Below, one piece after another: positions 1 to 7,390 of a DNA stretch of 12,222 nucleotides. Position 1 is the first letter of the stretch. Every line of letters starts with the position of its first letter. The notes beneath the pieces were generated by a model. That model saw only the letters and a list, made by a program, of their open reading frames with translations. It searched no databases and was not told the DNA's origin. The stretch comes from an uncultured Cellvibrio sp. (GTDB lineage Bacteria; Pseudomonadota; Gammaproteobacteria; Pseudomonadales; Cellvibrionaceae): contig CAMPIG010000098.1 in NCBI GenBank assembly GCA_946886255.1, forward strand, positions 1 through 12,222, read 5' to 3'. Position numbers and translations under genes: made by a program.

Positions 1-447
1 GAAATTAAAGAAATCGTAGCCGGCTGGATGCAGGGAATGACTTTTACATCGTTTAGTCATGCAGCCGGATTTTCACTTCAATTCGAATACGGTGGATTCG
101 AACCCGATAGACCGAAAGTTCTCTGCTTAGAGATTCAGGCAAGGTGTTACATAGGCTCAATTGAAGATTGGAATCGATTCATTGCGCAGCTACCACTTAG
201 AGCCCGACGAACTGATTCTGATGAACCCGCACTCGCGTATTGGCTTATGTTGCTCATGGGGGCGACTATTCATCATGTACAAATTGATGGCGAAGGAACG
301 CTTTCAATCTTTACTAGTGATTCTGAAATACTAACTGTGGAGGGAATTGATGATGTTTGGGAGGAAAGCTGGATTTTGCGACAGCCACCCGACCTAGGCA
401 AATTGGAGATTGTCTGTGATTCACAGGGAAATCTTACAACTGGGTAG
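1..447 (+). CDS. DUF6188-like small protein, probably 5'-truncated by the window edge
   Basis: The reading frame is open from base 1 and ends at TAG 445-447. In-frame ATGs lie at 28 and 37, but neither has a convincing Shine-Dalgarno site and the residues before them (EIKEIVAGW) look coding, so the true start may be outside the window. The pattern resembles DUF6188: an N-terminal strand region, a central 'LMGATIHHVQIDGEGTLSIF' stretch, then 'EESWIL...LEIVCDSQGNL' near the C-terminus, where the family has a W-containing stretch followed by a vC.pgG-like motif. Members are small soluble proteins often near polymorphic toxins and may be immunity proteins; that role is inference. The gene is co-oriented with the RHS cassette and precedes another small accessory ORF. 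An alternative is an unrelated Imm family. Existence of the gene is fairly sure, the family moderately so. Confidence 0.7.
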   Translation, partial: EIKEIVAGWMQGMTFTSFSHAAGFSLQFEYGGFEPDRPKVLCLEIQARCYIGSIEDWNRFIAQLPLRARRTDSDEPALAYWLMLLMGATIHHVQIDGEGTLSIFTSDSEILTVEGIDDVWEESWILRQPPDLGKLEIVCDSQGNLTTG

Positions 448-597
448 ATGCATCTTTCTCAGCTGTTAAAATGGTTACAAGCTGGCGATTCTGTCGGTTG
501 GTAACCATTGCCAATACGTGATGGGTCAGTGCGGTCGATATAAAAACTCCTGTTCAAAAGGCTAAAAATTACTCATATATACTATGAACTTACATTT
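448..597. other. Intergenic gap with weak promoter-like site
   Basis: No ORF is supported here. An AT-rich stretch just before the next gene contains TATACT (578-583), which could be a -10 box. Upstream, TTCAAA (553-558) is a poor -35 at a long spacing. I see nothing else. Confidence 0.3.
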
Positions 598-879
598 ATG
601 ATCGATGAACGATATGTATTAAAAGAAGACGAAATTCAAGAAATCAGATCTCGATGTGATGCAGCAACTCCGGGTCCTTGGACGGCCTATATTGAAGGAA
701 GAGATCATACCAGTGGTTCTGATTTTATTATGACCGGCGCATTTGGTGCTCCTGATCGTGGCGAAGATTTAGAAATAACCGGAGCCACGATAGCTGACTA
801 TGATTTTATTGCTCATGCTCGGCAGGACATCCCGAGATTGCTGGAGGAAATCGAGCGACTAAAAAAGGAAAGGGCTTGA
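598..879 (+). CDS. Small acidic conserved hypothetical protein, possible toxin-immunity or accessory protein
   Basis: A 93-residue soluble protein. Its N-terminal part reads 'IRSRCDAATPGPW', followed by 'EGRDHTSGSDFIMTG', 'GATIADYDFIAHARQDIP' and a charged C-terminal helix 'RLLEEIERLKKERA'. I have an impression of this R-C-x-A-A-T-P-G-P-W...DFIA.ARQDIP pattern from short proteins in prophages and RHS/polymorphic-toxin loci, but I cannot assign a function. No signal peptide or membrane segment is visible. The ATG at 598 has no good Shine-Dalgarno site, so initiation may be weak or the transcript nearly leaderless (TATACT at 578-583). It ends 13 bases before a strong hairpin terminator, so it looks like the last gene of a + strand unit that starts left of the window. 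Gene is likely; role is inference. Confidence 0.7.
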   Translation: MIDERYVLKEDEIQEIRSRCDAATPGPWTAYIEGRDHTSGSDFIMTGAFGAPDRGEDLEITGATIADYDFIAHARQDIPRLLEEIERLKKERA

Positions 880-892
880 GTTTTGTGATAAT

Positions 893-924
893 AAATTATG
901 GCGACCAAATGGTCGCCATAATTT
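893..924. terminator. Bidirectional rho-independent terminator
   Basis: A perfect 15-bp inverted repeat (893-907 with 910-924) with a 2-nt centre has a GC-rich core (TGGCGACCA/TGGTCGCCA). It is flanked by AAATT on the left and AATTTTT on the right, so it can terminate both the + strand small gene ending at 879 and the - strand DUF6908 remnant ending at 925. The intact DUF6908-like gene also has a terminator just after its stop, at 6140-6159. Confidence 0.85.
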
Positions 925-1165
925 TTAATGTTGATAATCCTCCCACTCAACGCCGTGCCCCTGGTTAACCAGGTTCTCCAGCCAGGTTTCGAGAAATGTA
1001 TTTAGATTCTGCTTCAGTGCAGGGTCGACTCCGCCCATTATCATATACCTCCTGATCAATTGGCGGCATGGCCTGTTGGAAGTTATATGCTTCTACTGTC
1101 CGTTCAGTTGCATTGATCAACGTTACTTCCCTCGGAAGAATCTGGTGCTGACAAATTAAAAGATG
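925..1165 (-). pseudogene. Truncated, frameshifted 3' fragment of the DUF6908-like gene
   Basis: On the - strand this encodes 'INATERTVEAYNFQQAMPPI', the counterpart of 'VNASDRTAEAYHFQQAMPPI' in the intact gene at 6165-6596. Similarity runs to the C-terminus, ending in a homologous 'EWEDYQH' followed by TAA at 925-927. A net 2-base deletion near 1021-1060, relative to 6241-6290, shifts the frame so that translation from upstream stops at 965. The N-terminal half is missing; similarity fades between about 1135 and 1165. On the + strand, 1135-1203 can be read as a short hydrophilic tail ending in TAA, perhaps debris of another gene, but this is weak. The fragment is a decayed duplicate, not a functional gene. 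Confidence 0.8.
928..1140 (-). repeat. Direct repeat flanking the RHS cassette, left copy
   Basis: About 210 bases align with 6168-6373 in the same orientation. Almost identical blocks cover the codons for the C-terminus (for example 986-1020 against 6226-6260), with more divergence toward the right end. With the right copy it brackets the RHS gene and its membrane-protein partner. Confidence 0.8.
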
Positions 1166-1189
1166 CCCAAAAAGGAAAAAGTGGTGACA

Positions 1190-1217
1190 TTGACATGAAT
1201 TAATCATTGAGTAATCA
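1190..1217 (+). promoter_or_regulatory. Candidate promoter for the RHS gene
   Basis: A perfect -35 hexamer TTGACA (1190-1195) lies about 95-120 bases upstream of the RHS start. The best -10 at suitable spacing is the poor TAATCA (1212-1217); CATTAT (1216-1221) is an alternative at too long a spacing. Only the -35 is convincing. Confidence 0.3.
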
Positions 1218-1310
1218 TTATTCAGACGCTGACCTCCTCACCAAGGTCTTTTCTCAGCAAACCGCCCACACATTAATAATCAACTTCTCGTTTACAGAAA
1301 GGAATTCCTC

Positions 1311-4300
1311 ATGTTTAGGTACTTAGGGACCATACCTTCCTCCTTCAACACACACACCTGTGGCATGCACATTGCCCGTTGGATTGGGGTGGCAATAGCT
1401 ACAGCAGCCATATCGCTCTGCGTCGCGACAACCGCTCAGGCGGCATATCATTGTGTTACCTCAAGGGCCTGCGCAGACTTTAGTCAAACAGTCTGCTCCT
1501 ATAACACACACTGCACGTGGGTACCCGACGCCCCTCAACCAACACCATCCCCAATGCAGCCCAGCCCATCTACATCAGGGGGCGGCGATTCAGGAGATGC
1601 CATTGCCTCGCAAATTCCACCATCGGAAGAAACAACGGACTGTCCCGTGACCATTGCCACGGGAGAGAAGCTGCTGTCCGAAGTTGATTTTCGTGATATC
1701 GGAGAAATGCCTCTTGAAGTTGTAAGAAACTATCACTCTAGAAGCTCCTACGGTGGCATCACATCATTTCATGCGAACTGGAGCACCGATTTCGACACCA
1801 AGATCCGTATCAATTACACAGATGGAACGACTTGCATAACGGCCATTGGCGGAACTACCACCCAGGGGTGCGACCTATATGCAGACAGTACGAATAACGG
1901 CCCAATAAAAGATGTCACGTTGATAAAAAATTCGATAGGTGAAGACTTCATAGGCAATCCATGGGGTAACCTTCGTCCGTCAGCAACGAAATATTCTCGT
2001 CGACATATTCGACGTTCAGGATATGACTGGATTTATGAGGATGAAGCTGGTACGGAATACAAATTTTCGCGTAGAGGACGGCTTCTTTCAAAAACAAACG
2101 TGAACGGGATATCATGGACATTGACATACGGTGCTGACAATTATTTATATAGTGTCACGCATAGCTCCGGAAGATCAATTACGTTTGCATGGGGGAATCA
2201 ATACGGTACGACAGGAACCAAACTCGTCTCAGCCGTTACGCTTCCAGACAGCAAGGTAGTTAATTACTCATATAACAATATTCCTTTGGGCAGGCGTTTC
2301 ACCGTGACGTTCCCGGATGGTGGTGGAACCAAAGCTTATGATACCGAGGTTCATTTTCTGTCAGGCATCTTTATAGATGACATTCAGTGGTCTAGTTATG
2401 ATTTTGATGCACCAATGTCTCGCGTCGATTCGAGTGGACTTGTAAATAATATCAAAAAGAGTTCTTTCACCTACACGTCCAATTCCACCATCGTAACCAA
2501 TGCACTGGGAGCACAAACCACCTATAATTATGACAGCAATCGTCGACTCACTGGCATTAGTAGGCCTGCGAGTACAGCGTGTCCAAGTGCCGCTTCTAGC
2601 ATCCAATATGTATCCACCCAGCCGGAATCGAATATCGCACATAAAGAGGACTGGAAAGGTAACCGTACGTCCTATACCTATCACTCAACAAATGACATTC
2701 GCTATGAATATAGCAATGGAGTGACTAAGGAATATGCCTGGGACGGCAAGGGACGACTCACCACTGTAAAATTATGGGATGGCGCGAAGCTAACGTCCCT
2801 TTGTGCTCCCGGCTCATCTTGCCCTACACCTTCTGCGCTGCCCAAAAAGGAATCGATATATGAGTACTACACTTCAGCGATGAACAATCGACTGAAGTCC
2901 AGCAGTGAAGTAGATGATGAAGGGAACACCAGCACTACGACGTACACATACACATTCCACTCCAATAAACTCGTTCATACAATGAGCGTGGACGGACCAC
3001 GAACGGATGTTTCTGACATCACAACGTACACCTATAACGCCACAGGCACGTTGTCATCAGTGACGACCGCATCGGGTTCCTCAACTACATATAATTATAC
3101 CGATACGACCGGCTATCCATCTTCCATGACAGATGCGAATGGTTTAGTGACCGGTTTTACATTTGATGGGAGATACAGACTTACTCAAGTCACTGTAGAT
3201 ATGAATGGAGACAACCCGATTCATACGTCATATGAATACAACGGATTAGACAAACTCACAAAAGTTACACAAGCTGATGATAGTTTCGTATCGTATTCAT
3301 ATGACGCTGCTGGACGTCTTATCAAAACCCGGAAGACGCTGGAGCTACCTACGGCACTAACCGACGCATGGAGAGAGTATGAATACAATCTTCTAGGAAA
3401 CCTGACGGCAGTAAAAGATGTTTACACCGTAAACCAAAATGTATGCGCGCCTACTTGTCCTCCTGGTACAGTGATTCCCCCTCAGGTAATAACCCGTAAT
3501 GCACACCAATATGATAGTTTCGGAAATCTGACCTCCGATATTGGCGCAGATGGGCGAAAATGGACTTATACGTACGATGAAAATCGGAACATTGCGACCA
3601 GCAAGGACGGTTTGAATCGTCTCACAAGCTTTACTTACAACGCGGACAATCAGATTGAAACGGTTACCGACCCGACAAATTCGATTGCGAGCTTTGATTA
3701 TGACGCACTCCGACTCATCAGCTCTATCAACGACCCGCGCAATAATACCACGACGTATGAGAATAATGGTTTGGGACAGAGAGACAATCTATCCAGTCCA
3801 GACACAGGCTATAACCCTTATACGTTTTATCCTAACGGCTTGGTTAAATCAAAGTCCCATCCCAATTTAACGGGTATTCAATACGATTATGATGCTGATA
3901 ATCGCTTGATCGAAGTGTCAGCCAGTGGATATGGGAGAGCTAACCAAGTAGTGGAGTATGAGTATGGCCTTTCCAGCACCGACTGCCTTAATGGGATAGG
4001 AAGATTATGTTCTGTTTCAGATTCATCAGGCATGACGCAATATACTTACACGAAACAGGGGAATATTGAGAGTCAGACCAGCATTATTAATGGCGTCAGT
4101 TATGTGATGAGCTTTGAGTATGACATCTATGGCCGCTTATATAAGGAAATTTACCCTAACGGAGTTCAACTGCGTTACAGCTACAATTCCAGGAACAAGA
4201 ACAATAAGATTGAGGCTTTTGTGAATGGCTCATGGAAAGTCGTGCTATTAGACAAAACTCAGGATAATCCAACGCATACTATGTGGGAGTTCGGGAATGG

Positions 4301-5714
4301 GTTGACCCGCGCAACGGTGTACCACGCTGATGGTTTGATATCGACGATCAAAACGACGGGAATTCAGGATCTCGCTTTCACTTACAATGCCGGCGGGGAA
4401 ATTACAAATATCACGAACGCGGTTAATACCAGCGCGACTCAGACCTTTACATATGACGGTGCATCCCGTCTTAAAACGGTAACGTCAGGATTGGGTAATC
4501 AGAGCTGGACCTATGATGCAAATGGGAATCGCACTACTCATACTAAAGGTGGAGTAACTACTAATTACACCATTTCAAATACCAGCAATAGGCTAGCTAG
4601 CATTAGCGGTGGCACCGCTAAAACGTTTTATCATGATGCCAGTGGTAATATCACCTATATCTCTGATGGTGCGCCGATCACGATTGCGTACGATACACTG
4701 AATCGAATGTCGCGCTATACTGATTCAACTAACTATAAAATTGTTGACTACGCATACAATGCCTATAATCAGCGGGTGTTCAAGTCAGCCTCCTACCAGG
4801 TTGTAAAGGTGTTTTCTCGCTATCTCTATCACCCCGATGGCCGTTTGATTGGAGAGGGGTCTTACACTCTGCTCCCAGGAGGAGCCACGAGTGGCTCCAC
4901 CGCCTTGTCGAGCATCTACGTTTATTTCCAAGGCCAAATAGTAGGTGTAGTTCGAAATAATCAAGTGTATTTTGTGCACAACGATCATCTGGGCCGTCCG
5001 GAGGCCGTTACCAACAACAGTCAATCTGTAGTCTGGCGCGCCAATAATGAAGCGTTTGGCCGTCAAATAGTGAGCAGTTCGATCGGCGAGTTCAATATTG
5101 GCTTTCCTGGACAATATTTCGATAGTGAAAGCGGATTGTGGTACAACTGGCATCGTTATTATGACGCAAGTATTGGTCGATATTTGCAGAGTGATCCGAT
5201 TGGCTTGGAAGGCGGAATAAACCCATATATTTATGTAGCAAATAATCCTGTGAGCTTTGTTGATCCAACTGGACTAGATCTTCTTGTCATTGAAAATGGG
5301 ATTACGGACGGTAATCCCATAGGACACACGGCGATAGGTATAACGGATAGCCGCTATGCTTCTGGGGGTCACATATCTCACATTCGAGGAGGTGTGTGGA
5401 GCTCAGGAAATAATACGAAGGCGGGAACGAAATTCACTGACTATATTCAACAAGAACGAGGCAGGCGTAGCACGAGCGTTTTTCAGTTGAAGACCACACC
5501 GTTGCAAGACGCGCTCGCGAAAGCAAATTTAGAGCAAAACCACCGACTGAAAGGGCTTCCAATAACATTCGGAAACTGCTCAGATTTATCAAATAAGGCT
5601 CTTGATGCAGCGGGTATTCCGAACTCTTGGATGCCCGACATTTTACCAGGCTCAGCAGGTATCAGTGCAGCCAATGCAGGTGCGATTCATACGCTATACC
5701 CTCAAGTCCCTTAA
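1311..5714 (+). CDS. Secreted RHS/YD-repeat polymorphic toxin with permuted papain-like C-terminal domain
   Basis: A 1467-residue RHS protein. The start at 1311 has a good Shine-Dalgarno site (AGAAAGGA, 7 bases upstream); an internal Met19 starts a classical signal sequence but lacks one. A hydrophobic stretch (about 23-40) ends in TAQA|A (41-45), a probable Sec cleavage site. Four cysteines (48, 54, 62, 68) form a small probably disulfide-bonded segment, followed by a Pro/Ser/Gly linker (72-100). A DUF6531-like domain begins at about 111 ('PVTIATGEKLLSEVDF'). Many YD repeats follow ('YEYNGLDKLTKV', 'YSYDAAGRL'), then the RHS core (about 1223-1322: 'HNDHLGRPEAV', 'YYDASIGRYLQSDPIGL', 'NPVSFVDPTGL'). 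RHS repeats build a shell around the toxin and the core marks where it is cut off. The variable 145-residue end carries GHTAIGI (H1339) and NCSDLSNKALDAAGI (C1423), the His-then-Cys order of circularly permuted NlpC/P60-like enzymes. An amidase, peptidase or acyl-transfer activity is inference. There is no PAAR or T6SS domain. Confidence 0.93.
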   Translation: MFRYLGTIPSSFNTHTCGMHIARWIGVAIATAAISLCVATTAQAAYHCVTSRACADFSQTVCSYNTHCTWVPDAPQPTPSPMQPSPSTSGGGDSGDAIASQIPPSEETTDCPVTIATGEKLLSEVDFRDIGEMPLEVVRNYHSRSSYGGITSFHANWSTDFDTKIRINYTDGTTCITAIGGTTTQGCDLYADSTNNGPIKDVTLIKNSIGEDFIGNPWGNLRPSATKYSRRHIRRSGYDWIYEDEAGTEYKFSRRGRLLSKTNVNGISWTLTYGADNYLYSVTHSSGRSITFAWGNQYGTTGTKLVSAVTLPDSKVVNYSYNNIPLGRRFTVTFPDGGGTKAYDTEVHFLSGIFIDDIQWSSYDFDAPMSRVDSSGLVNNIKKSSFTYTSNSTIVTNALGAQTTYNYDSNRRLTGISRPASTACPSAASSIQYVSTQPESNIAHKEDWKGNRTSYTYHSTNDIRYEYSNGVTKEYAWDGKGRLTTVKLWDGAKLTSLCAPGSSCPTPSALPKKESIYEYYTSAMNNRLKSSSEVDDEGNTSTTTYTYTFHSNKLVHTMSVDGPRTDVSDITTYTYNATGTLSSVTTASGSSTTYNYTDTTGYPSSMTDANGLVTGFTFDGRYRLTQVTVDMNGDNPIHTSYEYNGLDKLTKVTQADDSFVSYSYDAAGRLIKTRKTLELPTALTDAWREYEYNLLGNLTAVKDVYTVNQNVCAPTCPPGTVIPPQVITRNAHQYDSFGNLTSDIGADGRKWTYTYDENRNIATSKDGLNRLTSFTYNADNQIETVTDPTNSIASFDYDALRLISSINDPRNNTTTYENNGLGQRDNLSSPDTGYNPYTFYPNGLVKSKSHPNLTGIQYDYDADNRLIEVSASGYGRANQVVEYEYGLSSTDCLNGIGRLCSVSDSSGMTQYTYTKQGNIESQTSIINGVSYVMSFEYDIYGRLYKEIYPNGVQLRYSYNSRNKNNKIEAFVNGSWKVVLLDKTQDNPTHTMWEFGNGLTRATVYHADGLISTIKTTGIQDLAFTYNAGGEITNITNAVNTSATQTFTYDGASRLKTVTSGLGNQSWTYDANGNRTTHTKGGVTTNYTISNTSNRLASISGGTAKTFYHDASGNITYISDGAPITIAYDTLNRMSRYTDSTNYKIVDYAYNAYNQRVFKSASYQVVKVFSRYLYHPDGRLIGEGSYTLLPGGATSGSTALSSIYVYFQGQIVGVVRNNQVYFVHNDHLGRPEAVTNNSQSVVWRANNEAFGRQIVSSSIGEFNIGFPGQYFDSESGLWYNWHRYYDASIGRYLQSDPIGLEGGINPYIYVANNPVSFVDPTGLDLLVIENGITDGNPIGHTAIGITDSRYASGGHISHIRGGVWSSGNNTKAGTKFTDYIQQERGRRSTSVFQLKTTPLQDALAKANLEQNHRLKGLPITFGNCSDLSNKALDAAGIPNSWMPDILPGSAGISAANAGAIHTLYPQVP

Positions 5715-5726
5715 AAGGCGATATTT

Positions 5727-5969
5727 ATGACTCGTAAGAAGATTGTAATTTTCACCATTGTACTTTGGAGTTGTATAACTTCCGTATATGCGTATTTTTA
5801 TGTGAGAGCTAAGCTGTCGCTCCCAGATCTTGTCGGTTATGAGGCAGAGTGGGATTGGCAATTGGCTTTTTTTTTGATCACAAAGTTACCAATTTTTTTA
5901 GTTTTTTTGTTCTTGGTCTTGTTTGCTGAGTACTATTTTACGAAACCAAACCGTAAAACTTCAGACTAG
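5727..5969 (+). CDS. Two-helix membrane protein, probable immunity protein of the RHS toxin
   Basis: An 80-residue protein whose ATG lies 12 bases after the RHS stop, with AAAAGG 8 bases upstream, so it is almost certainly co-transcribed. Two membrane segments are visible: about residues 5-27 (starting KKIVIFTIVLWSCITSVYAY) and about 45-70 (ending FLVFLFLVLFAEYY). A short loop lies between them ('RAKLSLPDLVGYEAEWD') and the C-terminal tail is short, basic and polar. No family is recognised. Position directly after a polymorphic toxin is the standard place for a cognate immunity gene. A membrane-embedded immunity protein would fit a toxin acting in the envelope, for example on peptidoglycan or lipids, but this is inference. 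The base composition is T-rich compared with the RHS gene, as is common for exchanged immunity genes. Confidence 0.8.
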   Translation: MTRKKIVIFTIVLWSCITSVYAYFYVRAKLSLPDLVGYEAEWDWQLAFFLITKLPIFLVFLFLVLFAEYYFTKPNRKTSD

Positions 5970-6139
5970 TTGGTCTGACGAGGAATGCAGTTCCTGTATT
6001 TTATGAATATTGAGGAATACGAAAAGTGGGTTACGAATTAGCGCAGGCACCGGAAAATCAGTGAGCGTTGTTATACTTGGCTTCTGACGGCAAATTGGCA
6101 CGCAGGGTTTCTCGTCATAACAGGTTCAATGAGCGAAAA
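5970..6139. other. Gap after the toxin-immunity pair, possible remnant ORF
   Basis: No full gene is supported. A 12-codon + strand reading frame starts at ATG 6003 ('MNIEEYEKWVTN', stop at 6039) behind a purine-rich stretch. It may be the leftover N-terminus of a further immunity-type gene, which is often left behind when toxin-tail cassettes are replaced. It is too short to call. Confidence 0.3.
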
Positions 6140-6159
6140 AGGCGGTCAAAAGACCGCCT
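6140..6159 (-). terminator. Terminator of the - strand operon
   Basis: The stem AGGCGGTC (6140-6147) / GACCGCCT (6152-6159) closes an AAAA loop. Read on the - strand it is followed by TTTTTCGC, a usual rho-independent arrangement, a few bases after the DUF6908-like stop codon at 6165. On the + strand there is no T-run, so it mainly serves the - strand operon. Confidence 0.85.
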
Positions 6160-6164
6160 CAATA

Positions 6165-6596
6165 CTACTCCCGATAATCCTCCCATTCAACGCCGTGTGC
6201 CTGGTTAACCAGGTTCGCAAGCCAGGTTTCGAGAAATGTATTTAGACTCTGCTTCAGTGCTGGATCTACTCTGTTTCCATCATCGTACACGACCTGGTAG
6301 ATCGGCGGCATTGCCTGCTGAAAATGGTATGCTTCGGCCGTTCGATCGCTCGCGTTGACCAACACCACCATCTCCGGATCTTGGCATAAGTCACCGTTCA
6401 TTTCGAAATAGTGGGCGATCGATATCGCCTGGTTTGGCAATCCATTTACACCGTCAATCATAGACAGCCGTTCATAGACCAGGTCCATGTATCCTCCCGA
6501 TTTACTTTTACCACTCGGCCGCAAATTGCCTTGGTTGTCGCAAACATTTAATGCGATTAATTGGTTGAAATTACGTTGGTAAATAGAATTATTCAT
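6165..6596 (-). CDS. DUF6908-like protein
   Basis: A 143-residue soluble protein. The sequence 'GYMDLVYERLSMIDGVNG', 'AISIAHYFEMNGDLCQDPEMVV', then 'AEAYHFQQAMPPIYQVVYDDG' matches what I recall of DUF6908 proteins carried by proteobacterial ICEs and plasmids. Their function is unknown and I assign none. It is the last gene of the - strand operon, 110 bases after the methylase-like gene, and has its own structured leader (6597-6660). The terminator at 6140-6159 follows directly. Its 3' half is duplicated as a pseudogene on the other side of the RHS cassette. The ATG at 6596 is preceded by AAGG about 9 bases upstream. The gene is certain; the family is moderately certain. Confidence 0.85.
   Translation of the reverse strand: MNNSIYQRNFNQLIALNVCDNQGNLRPSGKSKSGGYMDLVYERLSMIDGVNGLPNQAISIAHYFEMNGDLCQDPEMVVLVNASDRTAEAYHFQQAMPPIYQVVYDDGNRVDPALKQSLNTFLETWLANLVNQAHGVEWEDYRE
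6168..6373 (-). repeat. Direct repeat flanking the RHS cassette, right copy
   Basis: This is the 3' half of the intact DUF6908-like gene and pairs with 928-1140 in the same orientation. The repeats bracket roughly 5 kb containing one RHS toxin gene and its putative immunity gene. A crossover between them would remove exactly that cassette. Confidence 0.8.
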
Positions 6597-6660
6597 GCTT
6601 GCCTACCTTAAAAAAGAAGGAGGCATCACCCAACCGGGGATGCCTCCGGTTGGGGACGAA
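6597..6660 (-). promoter_or_regulatory. Structured leader of the DUF6908-like gene
   Basis: On the - strand a perfect 9-bp hairpin (6646-6654 with 6629-6637, CCCAACCGG/CCGGTTGGG) is followed by GATGCCTCC, a T-rich run and the start region. The loop side of the first hairpin (6639-6647) is perfectly complementary over 9 bases to 6619-6627, so two structures exclude each other or form a kissing interaction. GCCT and AGGC around the T-run can pair near the ribosome-binding region. It belongs to the same leader class as those before most genes of the operon. Confidence 0.6.
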
Positions 6661-6683
6661 ATCAGCAAAGCGATATTGCTGAT
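6661..6683 (-). other. Short hairpin between methylase-like and DUF6908-like genes
   Basis: A perfect 8-bp stem (6661-6668 with 6676-6683, ATCAGCAA/TTGCTGAT) has a 7-nt loop. On the - strand it is followed by TTTCG, which is a weak terminator at best. It may mark a processing or partial termination point. Confidence 0.4.
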
Positions 6684-6706
6684 ACCTGATTGTTTCACAC
6701 AAAAAA

Positions 6707-7369
6707 TTATTCGGTGACCGGGCCTTTTAGAGCCCAATAACCGAGGTAGTACATCGGCGTGTACAGCGTTCGCGTAGTTTGCAGGCTTAGCGCATTGCCA
6801 ATAATGACTTCCGCTGGGATACCTAACAGTGACAGCTGGATGTAACACATCATGGCTGCGACAGGATCAAGGTCGATACAGGTGACCCAGAGTTGCCGTT
6901 GCGGATTTAATCCCTGTTCCAGCATGGCTTCAGCAAATGCTATGGCCATTCCCGCACCGCATGCCGGCTCGCTGAGCCGTATATAGCCGCGCTGCTCCAG
7001 TTCGCTACCGCTATCCGTCATCAGCATCTGAGCCATCATCCTGGACACGTCGTAGGGCGTGAAGAATTGACCGATATGCTGTGAACCGAAGTCGAGTTGC
7101 ATATACAAGCTGCCCAGAAAGTCCCGGGGCTCCACTTCCAGTCCTTGGACAACCAGGGCCAGCAAGTGAGACATCTGGGTCACATCGGGTCCTTTGTACC
7201 GCTTAACGATAGTCAGATATTCCTGTTCAAGTTGTTCCGATTTCAGGAAGGCGTTTTGAATGGCAAGCCCCGCCATCGTGACGAAATCACGAAACACCTC
7301 ATAGCGATGGTGATACCGAGCGGTATTATTGAAAACCTGTAGGAACAGTCGGGTATGATCGTTCTTCAT
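6707..7369 (-). CDS. Plasmid/ICE-type N-6 DNA methylase-like protein, no NPPY motif
   Basis: A 220-residue protein with features of the N6-adenine methyltransferase (HsdM-like) family: GQFFTP at 100-105, the SAM-binding motif I SEPACGAG at 133-140, an acidic motif II IDLDPVA at 165-171, and GNAL at 191-194. The usual catalytic (D/N)PP(Y/F) motif is absent; the protein ends with 'YTPMYYLGYWALKG'. I recall that short methylase-like proteins of plasmids and ICEs end in a similar 'YTPxxxxxGxW' way, so this may be normal for the subfamily rather than a truncation. Full HsdM subunits are about twice as long, and no HsdS or HsdR is nearby. SAM binding is plausible; methylation is not assured. The start has GAGG 7 bases upstream, overlapping the stop of the JAB gene, so translation is probably coupled. 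Confidence 0.88.
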   Translation of the reverse strand: MKNDHTRLFLQVFNNTARYHHRYEVFRDFVTMAGLAIQNAFLKSEQLEQEYLTIVKRYKGPDVTQMSHLLALVVQGLEVEPRDFLGSLYMQLDFGSQHIGQFFTPYDVSRMMAQMLMTDSGSELEQRGYIRLSEPACGAGMAIAFAEAMLEQGLNPQRQLWVTCIDLDPVAAMMCYIQLSLLGIPAEVIIGNALSLQTTRTLYTPMYYLGYWALKGPVTE

Positions 7370-7370
7370 C

Positions 7371-7390
7371 GGAATACCTCACAGTATTCC
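7371..7390 (-). promoter_or_regulatory. Hairpin over the JAB stop and the methylase ribosome-binding site
   Basis: GGAATAC and GTATTCC form a perfect 7-bp stem with a 6-nt loop. The JAB stop codon (7379-7381) and the GAGG Shine-Dalgarno of the methylase lie in the loop and stem. Ribosomes ending the JAB gene would melt it, an arrangement expected for translational coupling. Confidence 0.55.

Noticed and set aside
965..1207. - strand 80-aa ORF as a real gene
   Set aside because: Its middle matches the DUF6908-like gene but the frame is shifted near 1045 and both ends are unrelated, so it is read as a pseudogene.
4785..5153. - strand 122-aa ORF inside the RHS gene
   Set aside because: It is antisense to clear RHS core sequence and is a shadow frame.
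6003..6041. Tiny ORF MNIEEYEKWVTN as a gene
   Set aside because: Only 12 codons; could be a remnant but cannot be supported.
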